In this document: one piece after another, positions 34,801-42,445 of the stretch
How positions within the stretch are numbered: position 1 is the stretch's first letter
Layout of the letters: each line of letters opens with the position of its first letter
NCBI RefSeq assembly: GCF_008124885.1
Contig: NZ_VNHX01000025.1
Coordinates: 1 to 64,000, forward strand
DNA length: 64,000 nucleotides
Source of the DNA: Sphingobacterium allocomposti
Lineage (GTDB): Bacteria > Bacteroidota > Bacteroidia > Sphingobacteriales > Sphingobacteriaceae
Reading direction: 5' to 3'
Made by a program: the position numbers and the translations under genes
The notes under the pieces: model-generated
Told to the model about the DNA's origin: nothing
Database searches by the model: none
What the model saw: only the letters and a program-made list of their open reading frames with translations

Positions 34801-35252
34801 ACGGCTAGGTCCTGTTTAACTTTAGACGTATTCATTTCTATTTTATAGGCCGCATCAAGGTTCAGCTCATAAGTAAAGCTGCGGATCACTTTTTGGGAAA
34901 AGCCGTCTATTGTACTGATGGTAAAATGTCCATAGTCATGGAGTATCTTCCGGTATACCCGATAGGCCTTTTGCTGAATGATATCTTCCGTCCAACCGGC
35001 AGACTCTTGACGTAACAGGGGTCGGAAGTCGGCAATCCTCTTCTCCTGGCTGCCGAGGGCCAAGCCGTGTAGAACCCCAAGGATACGCTCCTTCATTTCA
35101 GCCGTGGCTTTATTGGTGAAGGTCACGGCAAGTATCTCCCGATAGCTATTTTCGCTGGAAAGCAGGAGTGTGAGGTAGTGCAGGGTCAAACTAAAGGTCT
35201 TTCCCGAACCGGCAGAAGCTTTTAATATCTTTAACGGAGCTACAGTCTTCAT
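31869..35252 (-). CDS. AddA-like UvrD/REP-family helicase-nuclease
   Basis: This 1127-residue protein is the probable helicase-nuclease subunit of an AddAB-type enzyme that resects double-strand breaks for recombination. Walker A is KASAGSGKTF (11-20), followed by EILAVTFTNKATAEMKERIL, FDEFQDTSRIQW (Walker B and motif III area), IVGDVKQSIYRWRNGD, DTNFRSFPNIITLN, ITTIHKSKGLAYDVVVLPF and YVATTRAIQHLYIL. The C-terminal RecB-like nuclease domain keeps IRPDKVF and IVLDFKFTKGDY, so it looks active. It precedes the AddB-like gene on the minus strand, with a repeat-filled spacer between. The length matches Bacteroidota relatives. Confidence 0.93.
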   Translation of the reverse strand: MKTVAPLKILKASAGSGKTFSLTLHYLTLLLSSENSYREILAVTFTNKATAEMKERILGVLHGLALGSQEKRIADFRPLLRQESAGWTEDIIQQKAYRVYRKILHDYGHFTISTIDGFSQKVIRSFTYELNLDAAYKIEMNTSKVKQDLAVMLNQLLDDRPDLLDWIIQYAEQKIANNENWNYRQQLLSLANLIFTENFQEFNAYLTVADAGEVFTLLNKDVQEKTRFFLNTLSQTIQAFLDIFQTFQLGADDLKGKSRNGLISAAKVSPNVHKASPADLQKIFERFLKLADDQNAFTDCNKCVRDDIRSALQPIFRQFAELYKLYPTYVAYHAVQGNLYYLRLLKEMSDLLSQWRKDNGAQLISDSQILLNKLGLDEHNDPTFVWEKIGNRYNYFLFDEFQDTSRIQWRNYSPLLVNALGNAKQKISEHLIVGDVKQSIYRWRNGDWRILLHQVEDQVAQSFHLPEGQRQLFIENGTLDTNFRSFPNIITLNNYLFEHVPLRLQDVLNEKVFEALDDEGKQWWTDSGNASMLAKAYANSRQEVPPHRLSTQGAAGSIEIRYLPVEEGRQRRKQVAEQALDLMAEKIGDWISSGRYVPKQIGVLVRSNAQARDVIQKLMQYKNSSGVDFDIVSGDALSLAANDAILLLIETLKALVYTSDKQVIYRAKIAYLYALLSRQESFDPDYWLAFKSNDLQELVRLLPALLLDQWTKLQQSPLIHLIEQLIEIYGLHHGENMHLPYILAFKDMISVFSANGERGITQFLEYWEEEGHRATLPGNGKIDAIEITTIHKSKGLAYDVVVLPFCSWDLDGMTNGDFWIDTQDSPFHALGKIPVKYTSSLGNSIFYKQYFEEMLFNYMDALNTFYVATTRAIQHLYILAPAFKENIDKKTGQILGQEVKNDYISDVVFQVLSAQDAPFAIQQNEVIVDQTLARGDDIEAERPSMPVQNEEHRPIALSSYPLSGELQKAFDKSSRRTINSIMMLEKAAQYGILAHEIMAAITKEEEIDVMIDQYVEQGVLTTEDRPFIQQEIRQIWHHPQIHQWLTGGYKIWNEASIILENGDTIRPDKVFTSEESTIVLDFKFTKGDYADHQWQVDSYKRALTNLGYANVKGYLYYAKINELVEVT

Positions 35253-35847
35253 ACTACAAAGTAAAAATTAAAAATTAAAAGTAAGAAGAAGTTGGAAGTT
35301 AATAGCGGATGGCTGATAGCTAATGGCAAATGGCTATAGGCCGTTGATTGGTAAAGTCGTGAAGTTAGATAAGGTTGATAGGGTTAATAAGGTTGATGTG
35401 GTTAGTGAGTGAGAAATCGAAGATGGCCGTGGAAGCGTGAAGGCTACTTCGTAGTTAGAGGAGGTTAGATGAGTGAGGTAAAGTTAGATAGGTGGTTCGT
35501 GGCTAATGGCCATCGGCTATAAGCCAACAGCCATTAGCTAAAGTCGTGAAGACGTAAATTTGTAAAAAGTCCAAACTCCTAAAATGAACCGTAAAAAAAC
35601 CGTCATTGCGAGGAGGCGGCGCGGCGACGAATTTCTGAAGACTGACTCCCAACCCCCAATCGCCTTTACGTTTCACACTCTTTTTTTTGATTTCAAAGTA
35701 TTTCATTATATTGCGACAATTACGAAGGATACCAGGGATTAACCTCCGATGTACGAATCATTGTGAATAGGCTTCATTAGGTTGGGAAGCAAGGCGGGAT
35801 TAATATCAGCTGATCCTCTATGCAACCGGAAAAAATATTACGTACAT
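35253..35847. repeat. gene-free gap with dispersed repeats
   Basis: It contains segments of the same C/T-rich family as at 55614-56308 but inverted (gctaatggcaaatggctatagg, tataagccaacagccattagc), a run of gttagataaggttgatagg-like units, and a REP-like gtcattgcgaggaggcggcg at 35603-35622. Reading frames here are repeat-derived. No promoter was identified for the gene at 35848. Confidence 0.75.
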
Positions 35848-36792
35848 ATGAAAAAATCGCACTATCTACTGTTGGCTTGCGGACTTTTGTCGTCCTGTAA
35901 ATCAGATGATATAACGGATATTTCATCAGATAGAATTTCAAGTATTGAAAGGATCTCTACCGTTGGATATGGAGTGCCGCCTTTGATTGAACGACATGCG
36001 TTTGTCTACGATGAACGTGGCCTTCTGAAAAAGGTAGATGAAAGGGTGTTCTATTACGGAGTAAATGATAAAGCAGAATATAGCCGCGTTTTCCTCACCT
36101 CATTTCAGCCAAACGGCAACTCCGTATATGTTGAGCGGTTATCTTACCGATGGGATGCACAAGGAAGGTTGATAGATATCAATCTAGACAGCCTTTATAA
36201 AAAGACGCCAGCGATTCCTGGCGGGATTTCGACAGACGGGCCCGAGAGTTTGATAAGAAATATCGTGCTGGCCAGCTATAAGTATAACGGAACGGACCGG
36301 AAACCGTCCGCTATCTTCTATCGTCCCATAACACACTCCGGCTCCAATATCATAATAATAGGCGATGAAGAGAAGGTAGAATATACATACGAGGGGGGAA
36401 ATGTGTCTTCCAGCGTTCGCACAGGAAAGATAAATAGCAGCGGGCACCCCGTCCGTATGACAACAGTAAACACTTACCTGCCGAATAAGCACCACTTCGC
36501 GGAAATATATAACAAGCTCGGATTTCATCCTTATAATTTTGCGGAAGTTGTTCCTCAAAATTGTGTCAACACCAGCGAGCGGAAGGTAGATGGGTTTAAT
36601 AGCGACGGGTTCACACCTCCCAAAGGAGGCGATATCAATTTTGTGGATATAAGCGGAGACGTAATAAGCTTTCCTTTTGTGTTTACGGGAAAAGCAACAT
36701 ATAGCTATCATTTCAATGATATGGGTTTACCCATTGAAATTACTGAAGGCGGCGACGGTGTAACGCAGCGGACTGTAATTACTTATAAATAG
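35848..36792 (+). CDS. hypothetical lipoprotein
   Basis: From ATG 35848 the protein has 314 residues. The longer frame from 35782 lacks a signal. The lipobox ends at Cys17 (GLLSSC). The body has RHS/YD-like spaced segments such as HAFVYDERGLLKKVDER, YRWDAQGRLIDIN, VEYTYEGGNVSSSVR and YSYHFNDMGLPIEITEGGDG. This pattern is common in Bacteroidota DUF4595-type lipoproteins. The function is unknown. It stands alone between repeats and rpsP. Confidence 0.82.
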   Translation: MKKSHYLLLACGLLSSCKSDDITDISSDRISSIERISTVGYGVPPLIERHAFVYDERGLLKKVDERVFYYGVNDKAEYSRVFLTSFQPNGNSVYVERLSYRWDAQGRLIDINLDSLYKKTPAIPGGISTDGPESLIRNIVLASYKYNGTDRKPSAIFYRPITHSGSNIIIIGDEEKVEYTYEGGNVSSSVRTGKINSSGHPVRMTTVNTYLPNKHHFAEIYNKLGFHPYNFAEVVPQNCVNTSERKVDGFNSDGFTPPKGGDINFVDISGDVISFPFVFTGKATYSYHFNDMGLPIEITEGGDGVTQRTVITYK

Positions 36793-36850
36793 TATTCCAT
36801 CAAATCGACGTTAAGGAAGTTTTAGTTTTTTCCTTTTGATTTTTAATTAT

Positions 36851-36858
36851 TATCTTTG
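36851..36858 (+). promoter_or_regulatory. -7 box of rpsP
   Basis: TATCTTTG matches TAnnTTTG exactly, 58 bases before the rpsP ATG. The upstream T-rich stretch offers no clean -33 box at the usual distance. Confidence 0.55.
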
Positions 36859-36916
36859 CGTCCCCTCTTGCACGAAGCTCGGGGGATATGTTGGATACAT
36901 AAAAGAACTATAAAAA

Positions 36917-37444
36917 ATGGCAACTAAAATCAGATTGCAAAGACACGGTAAAAAAGGAAAGCCTTTTTACCACGTTGTAGTAGCAGATGCACGTGCTCCA
37001 CGTGACGGTAAATTTATTGAGCGTTTGGGATCTTACAACCCTAACACAAATCCTGCAACCATCGTTTTAGATTTTGACAAAGCGTTGGATTGGATGAACA
37101 AAGGAGCGCAGCCTACAGATACCGCCCGCGCTATCTTATCCTACAAAGGTGTTTTATACAAGAAACACTTACAGGGTGGTGTTAAAAAAGGCGCTTTCGA
37201 CGAAGCTAAAGCGGACGAGCTTTTTGCACAGTGGTTGGAAGGCAAAGAAGCTAAAATCGAAAGCAAGAAATCTGGTTTAGCGCAAACTAAAGAGGAAGCT
37301 AAGAAAGCTGCTCTTGCTGCTGAAGCAAAGAAAAGTGCTGAAAAAGCTGCTGCTATTGCTGCTAAAAACACACCTGCTGCGGAAGAGGCTCCTGTTGAAG
37401 AAGCGGAAGCTGAAGCACCTGCATCAGAAGAAACTGAAGGATAA
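36917..37444 (+). CDS. rpsP: 30S ribosomal protein S16
   Basis: This 175-residue protein of the small ribosomal subunit binds 16S rRNA. Residues 1-80 are the S16 domain (MATKIRLQRHGKKGKPFYHV, IERLGSYNPN, LDFDKALDWMNKGAQPTDTA). The remaining 95 residues form a Lys/Ala/Glu-rich tail (KKAALAAEAKKSAEKAAAIA, EEAPVEEAEAEAP), as in other Bacteroidota and unlike the ~82-residue E. coli protein. It is normally next to rimM, but here rimM is 7 kb away on the other strand. A strong terminator follows. Confidence 0.97.
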   Translation: MATKIRLQRHGKKGKPFYHVVVADARAPRDGKFIERLGSYNPNTNPATIVLDFDKALDWMNKGAQPTDTARAILSYKGVLYKKHLQGGVKKGAFDEAKADELFAQWLEGKEAKIESKKSGLAQTKEEAKKAALAAEAKKSAEKAAAIAAKNTPAAEEAPVEEAEAEAPASEETEG

Positions 37445-37465
37445 TTACGTTCTATACAGATTCAG

Positions 37466-37500
37466 AAAAGCCGGATTCAAGGGATCCGGCTTTTTTTGTT
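37466..37500 (+). terminator. rpsP terminator
   Basis: AAAAGCCGGAT (37466-37476) pairs with ATCCGGCTTTT (37484-37494) and runs into T. Confidence 0.9.
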
Positions 37501-37588
37501 TATTGCTTACCCCTATAGCAGCCTGACGCTGTCACCCCGACTTTCATTTTAATTTTTACTTTTTAATTGAAATCACGATATTAGCGAC

Positions 37589-37691
37589 GCTTATAGAGAA
37601 AGGCAGAGGGAATAGACCCGCTGAAGCCTTAGCAACCTGGTGGATGGCCAAGGTGCTACATTCTACTTCCTGTGTAGGAAGAAAGATAAGC
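37589..37691 (+). promoter_or_regulatory. SAM-I (S-box) riboswitch controlling metF
   Basis: The sequence follows the SAM-I layout. P1 is GCTTAT (37589-37594) with ATAAGC (37686-37691). Inside are AGAGAAAGG, GAGGGA..CCCgctGAAgCC, the conserved GCAACC, AAGGTGCTA and the closing GAAAGAT. It sits 46 bases before the metF start. Downstream, GTTTTCTCTAAG can pair with CTTAtaGAGAAAG of the 5' P1 side, a possible alternative fold that would break P1 when SAM is low. Binding of SAM would be expected to lower metF expression. Confidence 0.93.
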
Positions 37692-37737
37692 TGACGAACC
37701 ACCTCCGTGCGTTTTCTCTAAGCCTAAATCGATAAAC

Positions 37738-38694
37738 ATGAAGATTGTAGACCATATCAAAAACGCGAACGGAAAGACCTTATTCTCCTTTGAGCTATTG
37801 CCTCCTGCCAAAGGACAGGGCATTCAGAGTATTTTCAAAACGATGGATGAGCTGATGGAGTTTAAGCCTCCTTTTATCGATGTAACTTATCACCGTGAAG
37901 ACTACCTCTATAAGCAGCACGAAAGCGGCCTGCTGGAACGGGTAGCGTACCGTAAGCGGCCGGGTACGGTAGCGATCTGCGCCGCCATCATGAGCAAGTA
38001 TAAGGTTGATGCGGTTCCCCACCTGATTTGTGGCGGTTTTACGAAGGAGGAGACAGAAAATGCATTAATCGACCTCAATTTTTTGGGAATCGATAACGTA
38101 TTGGTGTTACGTGGCGATGCGCGCAAGGGCGATCCTGACTTTGTACCTACTCCCGGCGGACATGCGTATGCCACGGATCTTTTACAGCAGGTGGTCGACA
38201 TGAACCAGGGGAAATACTTACACGAAGACATTGAAAGCTCTGAAAAGACGAATTTCTGTATCGGCGTGGCGGGATACCCTGAGAAACATTTCGAAGCGCC
38301 GAATTTTAACACCGACTTTAAGTGGTTAAAAAAGAAGGTCGAAATGGGAGCGGAGTTTATCGTAACACAGATGTTCTTTAACGTCGAAAAATATAAGGAA
38401 TTTGTGAACAAATGCCGCGACAATGGCATACACATTCCCATTATTCCGGGATTAAAGCCGCTAACAACAAAGAAGCAGCTTATTACACTTCCTAAAATCT
38501 TCCACTTAGATATTCCCGAAGAGCTCAGCGACGCAGTAGACGCCTGCAAGACCAACGCGGATGTCCGCCAGGTAGGAGAGGAATGGCTGGTGAACCAATG
38601 TAAGGAATTGATTAAGTTTGGAGCCCCCGTGTTACATTTCTACACCATGAGTAATCCCGGACCCACGAAAAAGATCGTTGAACGCTTAGCGTAA
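37738..38694 (+). CDS. metF: 5,10-methylenetetrahydrofolate reductase
   Basis: This 318-residue flavoenzyme reduces methylene-THF to methyl-THF for methionine synthesis. Seen motifs are FSFELLPPAKG (conserved Glu for catalysis), VTYHREDY, NVLVLRGDARKGDPD, CIGVAGYPEKH, KKVEMGAEFIVTQMFFNVEKY and PIIPGLKPLTTKKQ. The length is typical. A SAM-I riboswitch lies in its leader, consistent with methionine-pathway control, and a 19-bp hairpin follows its end. Confidence 0.97.
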   Translation: MKIVDHIKNANGKTLFSFELLPPAKGQGIQSIFKTMDELMEFKPPFIDVTYHREDYLYKQHESGLLERVAYRKRPGTVAICAAIMSKYKVDAVPHLICGGFTKEETENALIDLNFLGIDNVLVLRGDARKGDPDFVPTPGGHAYATDLLQQVVDMNQGKYLHEDIESSEKTNFCIGVAGYPEKHFEAPNFNTDFKWLKKKVEMGAEFIVTQMFFNVEKYKEFVNKCRDNGIHIPIIPGLKPLTTKKQLITLPKIFHLDIPEELSDAVDACKTNADVRQVGEEWLVNQCKELIKFGAPVLHFYTMSNPGPTKKIVERLA

Positions 38695-38740
38695 GGGCAC
38701 CACCCTAACGGGCTAACTGCTTGTTTTATAGTTGTTAGGC

Positions 38741-38795
38741 AAGATAGGTCTTTCGTTAAATAATGTTAACGAAAGACCTATCTTCTTATTTTGTT
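38741..38795 (+). terminator. long perfect hairpin after metF
   Basis: A 19-bp perfect stem (38741-38759 with 38766-38784) closes a 6-base loop and is followed by a T-rich run. It likely ends the metF transcript and lies 37 bases before the next gene. Confidence 0.8.
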
Positions 38796-38832
38796 CGTAA
38801 TTTACTGTTCAATTTTACCAAGAATGATCCTC

Positions 38833-41800
38833 ATGAATTACGAAAAGACCAACAACCTTATCGGATGGCTTCTTGCTATTAGTGTTACGGTAGTCTATAT
38901 GCTGACAGCAGACCGCTTCAGCAGCTGGTGGGACACAGGCGAATTCATTGCTGCAGCGTATAAGCTTCAAATTGTCCATCAGCCCGGAGCTCCACTTTTT
39001 CTTATGATACAGAACGTGTTTTCCAACCTGGCCATGGGCGACGCGTCGCGTATCGCTTTTTGCATGAACATCGGGTCTGCTGTGTGCAGCGGACTAACGG
39101 TGTTGTTTCTTTTCTGGACAATTACCGCCTTGGCTTCGAAGGTGATCCGTCAGCAAACAAAGGAAGCTAAGGGCTGGGAAGCGGCACTGATTATGCTCGC
39201 GGGCGTTACTGGTGCGGGAGCCTATGCCTTCAGCGATACATTTTGGTATTCAGCTGTGGAATCGGAGGTATATGCCATGTCTTCGTTGTGCACGGCTGCC
39301 GTTTTCTGGCTTATCCTAAAATGGGAAAAGCGGGCCGATGAACCGCAGGCAGACCGGTGGCTCCTCCTAATCATGTACATCATGGGGCTGTCCATAGGCG
39401 TGCACCTGCTCAATTTGCTGACCATTCCAGCGTTGGCACTGATTATATACTTCCGGCGGACCGGCAAGACGTCGTTGCGGGGTATTTCAGCTGCACTCTT
39501 GTCTGGGATAGCGGCGCTCGCTTTTGTCCTCTGGGGGATTATCCAATATTCGGTGCGCTTGGCCGCGCAGTTTGATCTCTTTTTTGTCAATCACTTGGGA
39601 CTGGGGTTTGGTTCGGGGGTAATGTGTTTTGCGCTCCTCCTGATAGCAGCGCTGATCTGGGGTATTAGGTATAGTATACACCGACAGAAGCCGTTGTTGA
39701 ATACCGCTTTGCTGGGCGTTTGCTTTGTTCTTTTTGGCTATACGTCGTTTGCCATGATTGTCATCAGGGCGCACGCCGATCCTCCGCTGAACAATAATGC
39801 CCCCGACAACGTGTATTCTTTCCTCGGCTATCTAAGCAGGGAGCAATATAGCAGCGAACCGCTCGTGAAGGGGCCTAGCTTCGACGCCAAGGTCCTCGAC
39901 GTGGCCTATCAGACAACTTATAAGAAAGGGGAGAAACAATACGAAAAGATGACGCGTCAGTCGTCTTACGTGTTCGATAAAGAAATGTTCTTCCCACGTG
40001 TATATAGCGAGAAACATGCTGAGTTCTATAGAATGTATTTAGGGCTTCGCCCCGGGGAAACACCCAGTTTTCTGGATAACTTGCGTTTTTTCTTTTCTTA
40101 CCAACTAGGCGACATGTACGGTCGTTACTTCTTGTGGAATTTTGTAGGTAGACAAAACGATGAACCAAAGTATGCCGGAAACACAAGCGGAAACTGGGTG
40201 TCCGGTGTAACAGCCACGGATGATGCCCGCCTGGGCGGGCAACGCGATCTTCCGGTCCATCAGTATACAAATCCCAGTAGAAATGTATACTACTATATTC
40301 CGTTACTGGTTGGCATTGCCGGATTGATCTGGCATTTCCGACGCGACAGAAAGCATGCGGCTATCGTGGCCTTGCTGTTCTTCTTTACGGGAATAGCGAT
40401 TGTGCTGTATTTAAACCAGTCGCCTGTGCAGCCAAGGGAGAGAGACTACGCTTATGCAGGGTCCTTCTATGCCTTTTCGATCTGGATCGGTTTTGGCGTA
40501 TTTGCCGTTGCCGACCTCCTGCGCAGAAAGCTATCGGCTCCCGTAAGGACGGTGATGGCAGGCGTTCTCTGTCTTTCCGGCGTACCGCTACTGCTGCTGA
40601 ACGAAAATTTTGACGATCACGATAGGTCAGCGCGCGACTTGGTCCGCCACGTGGCACATAACTACCTTCAATCCTGTGAACCAAATGCCATCTTGTTCAC
40701 TTATGCCGATAATGATACCTTCCCACTATGGTATTTGCAGGAAGTGGAAGGGGTGAGGACAGATGTGCGGATAGTCAATCTAAGCTATCTGTTATCGCAC
40801 TGGTACGTGAAGCAGCTGGCTAATAAGGTTAATGACGCCGCTCCCGTAGATACCTCTATCGCATTCGACAAGGTAGCACAGGGTGTTAGAGATTACCTGC
40901 CTTTTGTTGATCAGGGCATTTCGGAAGCCGTCGACCTGGATATGTTGCTGCAGTTTATGCTGTCCGATAACCCGACGAATCAGCTGTCGATGCAGGATGG
41001 CAGTCTGATAAATTACCTTCCGGCAAAGCGGATCAAAATGGCGGTGGATAAGGAGTCGGTATTAAGCAGTGGCGTCGTGCCCGAAAAGTGGGCGTCCTCG
41101 ATCGTAGAGGAGATGGAATGGGAATATTCGCAAAATTATATGACGAGAGCCGAACTGGCCCTTCTAGGTATCATAAAGAGCAACAACTGGAAGCGTCCTA
41201 TCTATTTTACGAACTATACGCCAGCAGAGCGAATGGCCGGACTTTCCCGCTACCTTATCGATGAAGGGTTGGTAAAGAAGCTGCTCCCGGTGGCGTTTGA
41301 CGACGTTGACGGGACAGGCGCCGTCAACGTCGATAGGCTCTATGAACTGGCAGTGCATGACTTCGAATGGGGTAATTACGCCAGCCAGAATTACGTGGAT
41401 ATCGATTCCCGCAACTACATGGACAATTTTGTCATTCCCGATATTTACGAGCGCACTGTTCAGCTGTTAAACCAACATGGAGATACCGAACGTGCCGGGC
41501 ACGTCGCGGTCAAGGCGGCTTCACTCTTGCCGAAACGTATATATGGAGCGCAGGAAGCCTATCATTACAGTGGTGTTGTTGATACGCTCTATAAAGGGAA
41601 GAGAACGCATATTGCCAACGAAATTGTGGAGCGACACATTCATTTTCTGGAGGGTAACTTCAGATATGCAGATGCGCTGGCACGGGATAAGCCGGAAGCG
41701 CTCGACGCCCGGTCTATACAATACAGCATGGCCGCGTTGGAAAGGTATCGGACTATCTTGGGGACGGCGAAAGACGAACGGTATGCAGCCATCGACGACT

Positions 41801-41838
41801 TATATAATCGGTACCGTGCACGTTTCTTTTCCGAGTAG
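38833..41838 (+). CDS. DUF2723 membrane protein (TMEM260-like O-glycosyltransferase family)
   Basis: From ATG 38833 this is a 1001-residue inner-membrane protein. ATG 38824 and 38791 are alternatives with weaker N-termini. The opening MNYEKTNNLIGWLLAISVTV and then RFSSWWDTGEFIAAAYKLQI with VHQPGAPLFLMIQ are the DUF2723 hallmarks, including the WDxGE acidic pair expected at a GT-C active site. About ten to twelve hydrophobic helices cover residues 10-290 and 480-600. The rest is a soluble periplasmic part with TPR-like helices. The family is related to protein O-mannosyltransferases and TMEM260, so glycosylation of exported proteins is the likely job; the donor and target are unknown. Confidence 0.88.
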   Translation: MNYEKTNNLIGWLLAISVTVVYMLTADRFSSWWDTGEFIAAAYKLQIVHQPGAPLFLMIQNVFSNLAMGDASRIAFCMNIGSAVCSGLTVLFLFWTITALASKVIRQQTKEAKGWEAALIMLAGVTGAGAYAFSDTFWYSAVESEVYAMSSLCTAAVFWLILKWEKRADEPQADRWLLLIMYIMGLSIGVHLLNLLTIPALALIIYFRRTGKTSLRGISAALLSGIAALAFVLWGIIQYSVRLAAQFDLFFVNHLGLGFGSGVMCFALLLIAALIWGIRYSIHRQKPLLNTALLGVCFVLFGYTSFAMIVIRAHADPPLNNNAPDNVYSFLGYLSREQYSSEPLVKGPSFDAKVLDVAYQTTYKKGEKQYEKMTRQSSYVFDKEMFFPRVYSEKHAEFYRMYLGLRPGETPSFLDNLRFFFSYQLGDMYGRYFLWNFVGRQNDEPKYAGNTSGNWVSGVTATDDARLGGQRDLPVHQYTNPSRNVYYYIPLLVGIAGLIWHFRRDRKHAAIVALLFFFTGIAIVLYLNQSPVQPRERDYAYAGSFYAFSIWIGFGVFAVADLLRRKLSAPVRTVMAGVLCLSGVPLLLLNENFDDHDRSARDLVRHVAHNYLQSCEPNAILFTYADNDTFPLWYLQEVEGVRTDVRIVNLSYLLSHWYVKQLANKVNDAAPVDTSIAFDKVAQGVRDYLPFVDQGISEAVDLDMLLQFMLSDNPTNQLSMQDGSLINYLPAKRIKMAVDKESVLSSGVVPEKWASSIVEEMEWEYSQNYMTRAELALLGIIKSNNWKRPIYFTNYTPAERMAGLSRYLIDEGLVKKLLPVAFDDVDGTGAVNVDRLYELAVHDFEWGNYASQNYVDIDSRNYMDNFVIPDIYERTVQLLNQHGDTERAGHVAVKAASLLPKRIYGAQEAYHYSGVVDTLYKGKRTHIANEIVERHIHFLEGNFRYADALARDKPEALDARSIQYSMAALERYRTILGTAKDERYAAIDDLYNRYRARFFSE

Positions 41839-41934
41839 GGTAAGGGAGTTAGATGTTAGTAGTGAGATTTGAGTAGTGAGTATTGAGAAGTCAGAAATTA
41901 GATATTAGAAGTGAGATTTGAGTAGTGAGTATTT

Positions 41935-41956
41935 GAGAGGCAAGATCTTGCGTCTC
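41935..41956. repeat. 22-bp palindrome, copy 2 (one mismatch)
   Basis: It reads GAGAGGCAAGA then TCTTGCGTCTC, so one arm has G for C. The flank ccacagctatctgcca is shared with the copy at 42281. Confidence 0.8.
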
Positions 41957-42280
41957 CACAGCTATCTGCCAATAACTATTAGCCTCTCACTTTACGACTT
42001 TACAAATCGACAACTTTACGGCTAAACTCTATGGAAAGGCAGCCTTGTGCGGGAGGAAAGGACCGGCATCGGTTCGACTGCGTCAGCATTTCTAGTGATT
42101 GGTGGTTAGGAGTCAGGGGTTAGATCGTGATTAGAGACTTCACAAATTAATTTCCAACTTCCTTTTTAATTTTTACTTTTTAATTTTTCCAACCTTCCAA
42201 GTAAAACCCCGCCCCGGGTTGAGGGGCTATAAAGATGTGAGATGTTAGATATTGAAGTGAGTATTGAGTAGTGAGTATTT

Positions 42281-42302
42281 GAGACGCAAGATCTTGCATC
42301 TC
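42281..42302. repeat. 22-bp palindrome, copy 3 (one mismatch)
   Basis: GAGACGCAAGA is followed by TCTTGCATCTC. The 3' arm has A for G. Confidence 0.8.
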
Positions 42303-42402
42303 CACAGCTATCTGCCATCAGTTATTAGCCTCTCACTTTACGACTTTACAAATCGACAACTTTACGGCTTATAGCCATCTGCCATTCGCTATAGCTTAGG
42401 AT

Positions 42403-42439
42403 TGCTTCGTACCCGAGGAAAGGGGTACGAAGCATCTTT
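42403..42439 (+). terminator. hairpin beyond the glnS end
   Basis: TGCTTCGTACCC (42403-42414) pairs with GGGTACGAAGCA (42423-42434). T follows only in the plus direction, so it fits termination of plus-strand transcripts; it may also end glnS mRNA less efficiently. Confidence 0.5.
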
Positions 42440-42445
42440 TTACCG

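Larger units (their letters stand above)
41839..42445. repeat. gene-free repeat cluster after the DUF2723 gene
   Basis: It holds AG-rich runs (gtgagatttgagtagtgag), two copies of the 22-bp palindrome (41935-41956 and 42281-42302), C/T-rich units, and diverged pieces of the 355-bp repeat (ggcagccttgtgcggg at about 42043; ccccgccccgggttgagggg at about 42208). A hairpin at 42403-42434 ends it. Confidence 0.8.

Noticed and set aside
42048..42110. tRNA-like text with ggttcgactgcgtcag (also in the 355-bp repeat)
   Set aside because: The T-loop-like ggttcgac is not accompanied by acceptor, D or anticodon stems at tRNA distances.
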